From an uncultured bacterium (GTDB taxonomy: Bacteria > Bacillota_I > Bacilli_A > RFN20 > CAG-826), in assembly GCA_949290725.1 (NCBI GenBank), contig CASEST010000100.1, positions 1 to 8,624 of the forward strand: DNA of 8,624 nt, given 5' to 3'. The translations under genes and the position numbers were made by a program. Of the stretch, positions 6,622 through 8,624 are shown piece by piece. The first letter of the stretch is position 1, and the number at the start of each line of letters is the position of its first letter. Below the pieces are notes generated by a model, which was not told the origin of the DNA, did no database searches, and worked only from the letters and a program-made list of their open reading frames with translations.

Positions 6622-6660
6622 CCTCCTTTATATCGTTCTTGTATATAAAGGAGGTTTTTT
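6622..6660 (+). terminator. Rho-independent terminator after greA that contains the comEA ribosome-binding site
   Basis: CCTCCTTTATAT (6622-6633) pairs perfectly with ATATAAAGGAGG (6643-6654): a 12-bp stem with a 9-nt loop, five G-C pairs at its base, and six T residues (6655-6660). This is a textbook intrinsic terminator for the greA operon. The comEA ATG follows the last T without a gap, so the hairpin also occupies comEA's translation initiation region. Confidence 0.93.
6647..6654 (+). promoter_or_regulatory. comEA Shine-Dalgarno sequence buried in the terminator stem
   Basis: AAAGGAGG is an eight-base perfect SD placed 6 nt before ATG 6661. All eight bases are paired in the hairpin with CCTCCTTT (6622-6629), which is itself identical to the 16S rRNA anti-SD of Bacillus-type ribosomes. 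On a read-through transcript the SD should therefore be hidden. Confidence 0.8.
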
Positions 6661-7215
6661 ATGTTAACAAAAATATTTATAGGCGTTTTAATTTGTACTG
6701 TAATAGGAATTGTAGTTTTTAAGGCGTTAGATCCTAATTTAGAAAATGGGAATAATACGACAATCATTGGGGATGACGATAATATTTTAGAAGATGATAG
6801 TTCGATTTCAGTAGGGATTAGCGGAGAAGTATTTCAAAGCGGTAATTATGTATTAGAAGCGGAATCGACAATGGCTGATTTAATTGATGCTGCTGGAGGC
6901 GTGACTACCAATGCTGATGAAAGATGTTATTTTTTCGATGCTATTTTAGTCGATAATATGTCTTATTATATAGCGCCAAAATATGAATTAGATGATGTGT
7001 GTGGGAATAATCCGATTGAAAAAATAAATATTAATGTAGCGAGCTTAGCAGAGTTGGATGAACTACCTGATATTGGAGAAACTAAAGCTAAAAACATAAT
7101 TGCTTATCGCGAGGAAATCGGAACATTTTATACTATAGAAGGTATAAAAGAAGTTGATGGTATTGGTGAATCAACCTTTTCTAAAATCAGAGATAAAATC
7201 ATGCTACACGAGTAA
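6661..7215 (+). CDS. comEA: Competence protein ComEA, membrane-anchored DNA receptor
   Basis: ComEA binds double-stranded DNA outside the membrane during natural transformation and passes it to ComEC. The 184 residues show the Gram-positive layout. A single N-terminal hydrophobic anchor lies at about 5-22 (FIGVLICTVIGIVVF), then an acidic linker (23-48) with DDD and EDD. An SLBB-type domain follows (about 49-105: VGISGEVFQSGNYVLE, ADLIDAAGG). A C-terminal double helix-hairpin-helix domain (about 121-184) has ININVASLAELDELPDIG and VDGIGESTFSKI. Two cysteines, Cys89 and Cys114, sit outside the membrane and could pair. Start is set by the eight-base SD. The stop overlaps the comEC ATG. comEB is absent between them, as in many Firmicutes. 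Identification is firm; transformability of the organism is inference. Confidence 0.92.
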   Translation: MLTKIFIGVLICTVIGIVVFKALDPNLENGNNTTIIGDDDNILEDDSSISVGISGEVFQSGNYVLEAESTMADLIDAAGGVTTNADERCYFFDAILVDNMSYYIAPKYELDDVCGNNPIEKININVASLAELDELPDIGETKAKNIIAYREEIGTFYTIEGIKEVDGIGESTFSKIRDKIMLHE

Positions 7216-8624
7216 TGTTTTTATTTTCCTTATTTTTAAGTGCAATCTCGGCAAGCTTATTTTATTATTCGCATTATCTTTATGGCCCCGCTTTTTTCTT
7301 ATTAAATATTTATATTGTTTTCTTTAAACTAAAGAATAAGAAATATTTCATAATTAATTTATCAATTTTTTTACTGGTTTTTTTATTATCATTTCTAAAT
7401 GAATATCTAGTTTTTAATTCTGATTGTTTAATCGTTTTAGAACGAAAAGAAGGTTACGTTTTAGCTTTCAATGGACTTAAAACTTATTATCTAAAAATTG
7501 ATCAAAGTGCTAATATAGATTTTCTAGATATAATTAAAGTAAGTGGTGAAGTTAAAAAAATTGATTTTAATGTTTTAGAATCCCAATTTGATTTTAATAA
7601 TTATCTATTTTCTAAAGGAGTAGATAATGAGATAAAAATCAATAATTATGATATTATCGTTGATTTTCCGATTAATAATTTTTTAATTAAAAATGCATTT
7701 TTATCAAAAATAAAAGATGAAAATATTAAAAATTTAATTAATGGGATTTTATTTTCGACAATTGATTATAGCAATGAAAGCACAATTTTGTTGAAAGAAG
7801 CGCAGATTCTTACGCTTTTTTCTTTAAGTGGAATTTATCTAAATTTTGTTTTGTATGGTTTAAAAAAATTATTTTTTCTTAAATTTGAAGAAAAAACCTC
7901 ATATATTTTATCATTTGTTATATTTTTCCCATTTTTATTTTTAAATTTAAGCCGTTTCACAACTATAAAGGTAATATTTTTTTATCTATTTAATTTTTTA
8001 AACAAGTTTTATTTAAATAAAAGGTTTCAACGAATTGAAGTTATTTCAATTATCGGTTTGTTTTTTATATTTATAAGTACGAGAATAATCTTTCAAGCCG
8101 GATTTTATATGTCCTTTATTTTATATATATTTTTGAACTTAACAAGAAATATATATTCTGATAGGAGTTTTCTAGTTAAAAAGATAATCATTCAAATAAT
8201 CATTACAATTACATTGTTGCCATTTTTAATTTCGTTTAATAATTCGATTAACGTTTTATCATTTTTAATATTTTTGATTTTTGCTCCGTTGACTAAACTA
8301 TTTTTTGTTTTAAGTTTATTTTCGTTTTATTTTTCTCCATTATTTTTATTTATAGATTTTTTTAATTTAATATTAACAATAGTTGATAACCTTCATATAT
8401 TAGAATTAACAATCTATCTTCCACCATTTAATTCTCTCGGTTACGTTTTTTATTATTGTTTTTTAATTTTAATTTTCTATTTTTTAGAAGTTAGGTTTAA
8501 AAATATATATAGAAAAATTATAATGGTCTTTTCATTAACATTAATATTCTATTTATTACCGATTGAGAACTCTTTTACTTATCAAGTGTCTTTTATAAAT
8601 GTTGGGCAAGGTGATTCAACTTTA
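7215..8624 (+). CDS. comEC: DNA uptake channel ComEC/Rec2, N-terminal 470 residues
   Basis: The gene is open to the window end. ComEC is the polytopic channel that brings single-stranded DNA into the cell. ATG 7215 overlaps the comEA TAA (TAATG) with no SD, so it is coupled. Hydrophobic N-terminal segments (about 1-72) are followed by a soluble OB-like region (about 85-150) with IKVSGEVKKID and FDFNNYLFSKGV. The Competence domain starts near residue 170, with EAQILTLFSLSGIY (Ser205-Gly206) at the place of the family's SGLH motif, then repeated very hydrophobic helices to about 455. The last residues, VSFINVGQGDSTL (458-470), begin the metallo-beta-lactamase domain (family FLDVGQGDS). Composition is extreme in Phe, Ile and Leu. 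Tyr replaces the usual His in the SGLH motif and Asn the Asp in DVGQGD. Identification is secure from the combined motifs and comEA linkage. Confidence 0.92.
   Translation, partial: MFLFSLFLSAISASLFYYSHYLYGPAFFLLNIYIVFFKLKNKKYFIINLSIFLLVFLLSFLNEYLVFNSDCLIVLERKEGYVLAFNGLKTYYLKIDQSANIDFLDIIKVSGEVKKIDFNVLESQFDFNNYLFSKGVDNEIKINNYDIIVDFPINNFLIKNAFLSKIKDENIKNLINGILFSTIDYSNESTILLKEAQILTLFSLSGIYLNFVLYGLKKLFFLKFEEKTSYILSFVIFFPFLFLNLSRFTTIKVIFFYLFNFLNKFYLNKRFQRIEVISIIGLFFIFISTRIIFQAGFYMSFILYIFLNLTRNIYSDRSFLVKKIIIQIIITITLLPFLISFNNSINVLSFLIFLIFAPLTKLFFVLSLFSFYFSPLFLFIDFFNLILTIVDNLHILELTIYLPPFNSLGYVFYYCFLILIFYFLEVRFKNIYRKIIMVFSLTLIFYLLPIENSFTYQVSFINVGQGDSTL

Noticed and set aside
804..7215. Mycoplasma genetic code (TGA as Trp)
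   Set aside because: TGA ends dtd and ruvX exactly where the families end and next genes begin, and Trp is written TGG throughout.
1..8624. CRISPR array, insertion sequence, prophage or rRNA/tRNA gene
   Set aside because: No spaced direct repeats, terminal inverted repeats, transposase or integrase motifs, or tRNA/rRNA landmarks were seen on either strand.

Overview
The window is an AT-rich (roughly 30% GC), gene-dense piece of a bacterial chromosome. Gene content and order point to an uncultured Bacilli/Mollicutes-side Firmicute (Erysipelotrichia, RF39 or RFN20-like). The evidence is a T-box leader for alaS, a run of genes in the order of the Bacillus subtilis mnmA-alaS-ruvX-yrzB-greA neighbourhood, and Gram-positive-style comEA-comEC. 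TGA is a stop for two genes (dtd, ruvX) and TGG is the normal Trp codon, so this is not the Mycoplasma code. There is no phage, transposon or CRISPR in the window; it is a housekeeping region.

Layout: (1) 1-305, minus strand, the N-terminal third or so of rarA, cut by the window edge. (2) A 49-bp divergent intergenic region from which rarA and dtd both start with a -10-like box about 7 nt from ATG and no Shine-Dalgarno (SD) sequence, as expected for leaderless mRNAs. (3) A plus-strand set dtd-mnmA-(unknown four-helix membrane protein), 355-2512, tightly packed with ATGA or 2-nt junctions. (4) A promoter overlapping the end of that gene, then a complete T-box riboswitch with a GCC (Ala) specifier and terminator/antiterminator, 2505-2763. 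(5) alaS-ruvX-DUF1292-greA, 2783-6602, ending at a strong terminator. (6) comEA and the first 470 codons of comEC, running off the end.

Functional theme: most genes serve tRNA charging and decoding fidelity. AlaS charges tRNA-Ala, Dtd removes D-amino acids (and, in the family, Gly from tRNA-Ala), and MnmA thiolates wobble U34. The rest are DNA/RNA maintenance factors (RarA, RuvX, GreA) and DNA uptake (ComEA/ComEC).

Three things deserve attention. First, alaS carries an in-frame TAG at codon 276 although the reading frame and conserved residues continue intact on both sides. Second, the only in-frame CGG codon I found in the window falls in mnmA exactly where the family has an almost invariant Trp (MKNW motif), which fits the CGG-to-Trp recoding reported for some Firmicutes (Anaerococcus, Onthovivens). 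Third, the terminator after greA contains the comEA SD in its 3' arm and a copy of the 16S rRNA anti-SD in its 5' arm, with comEA's ATG directly after the T-tract.
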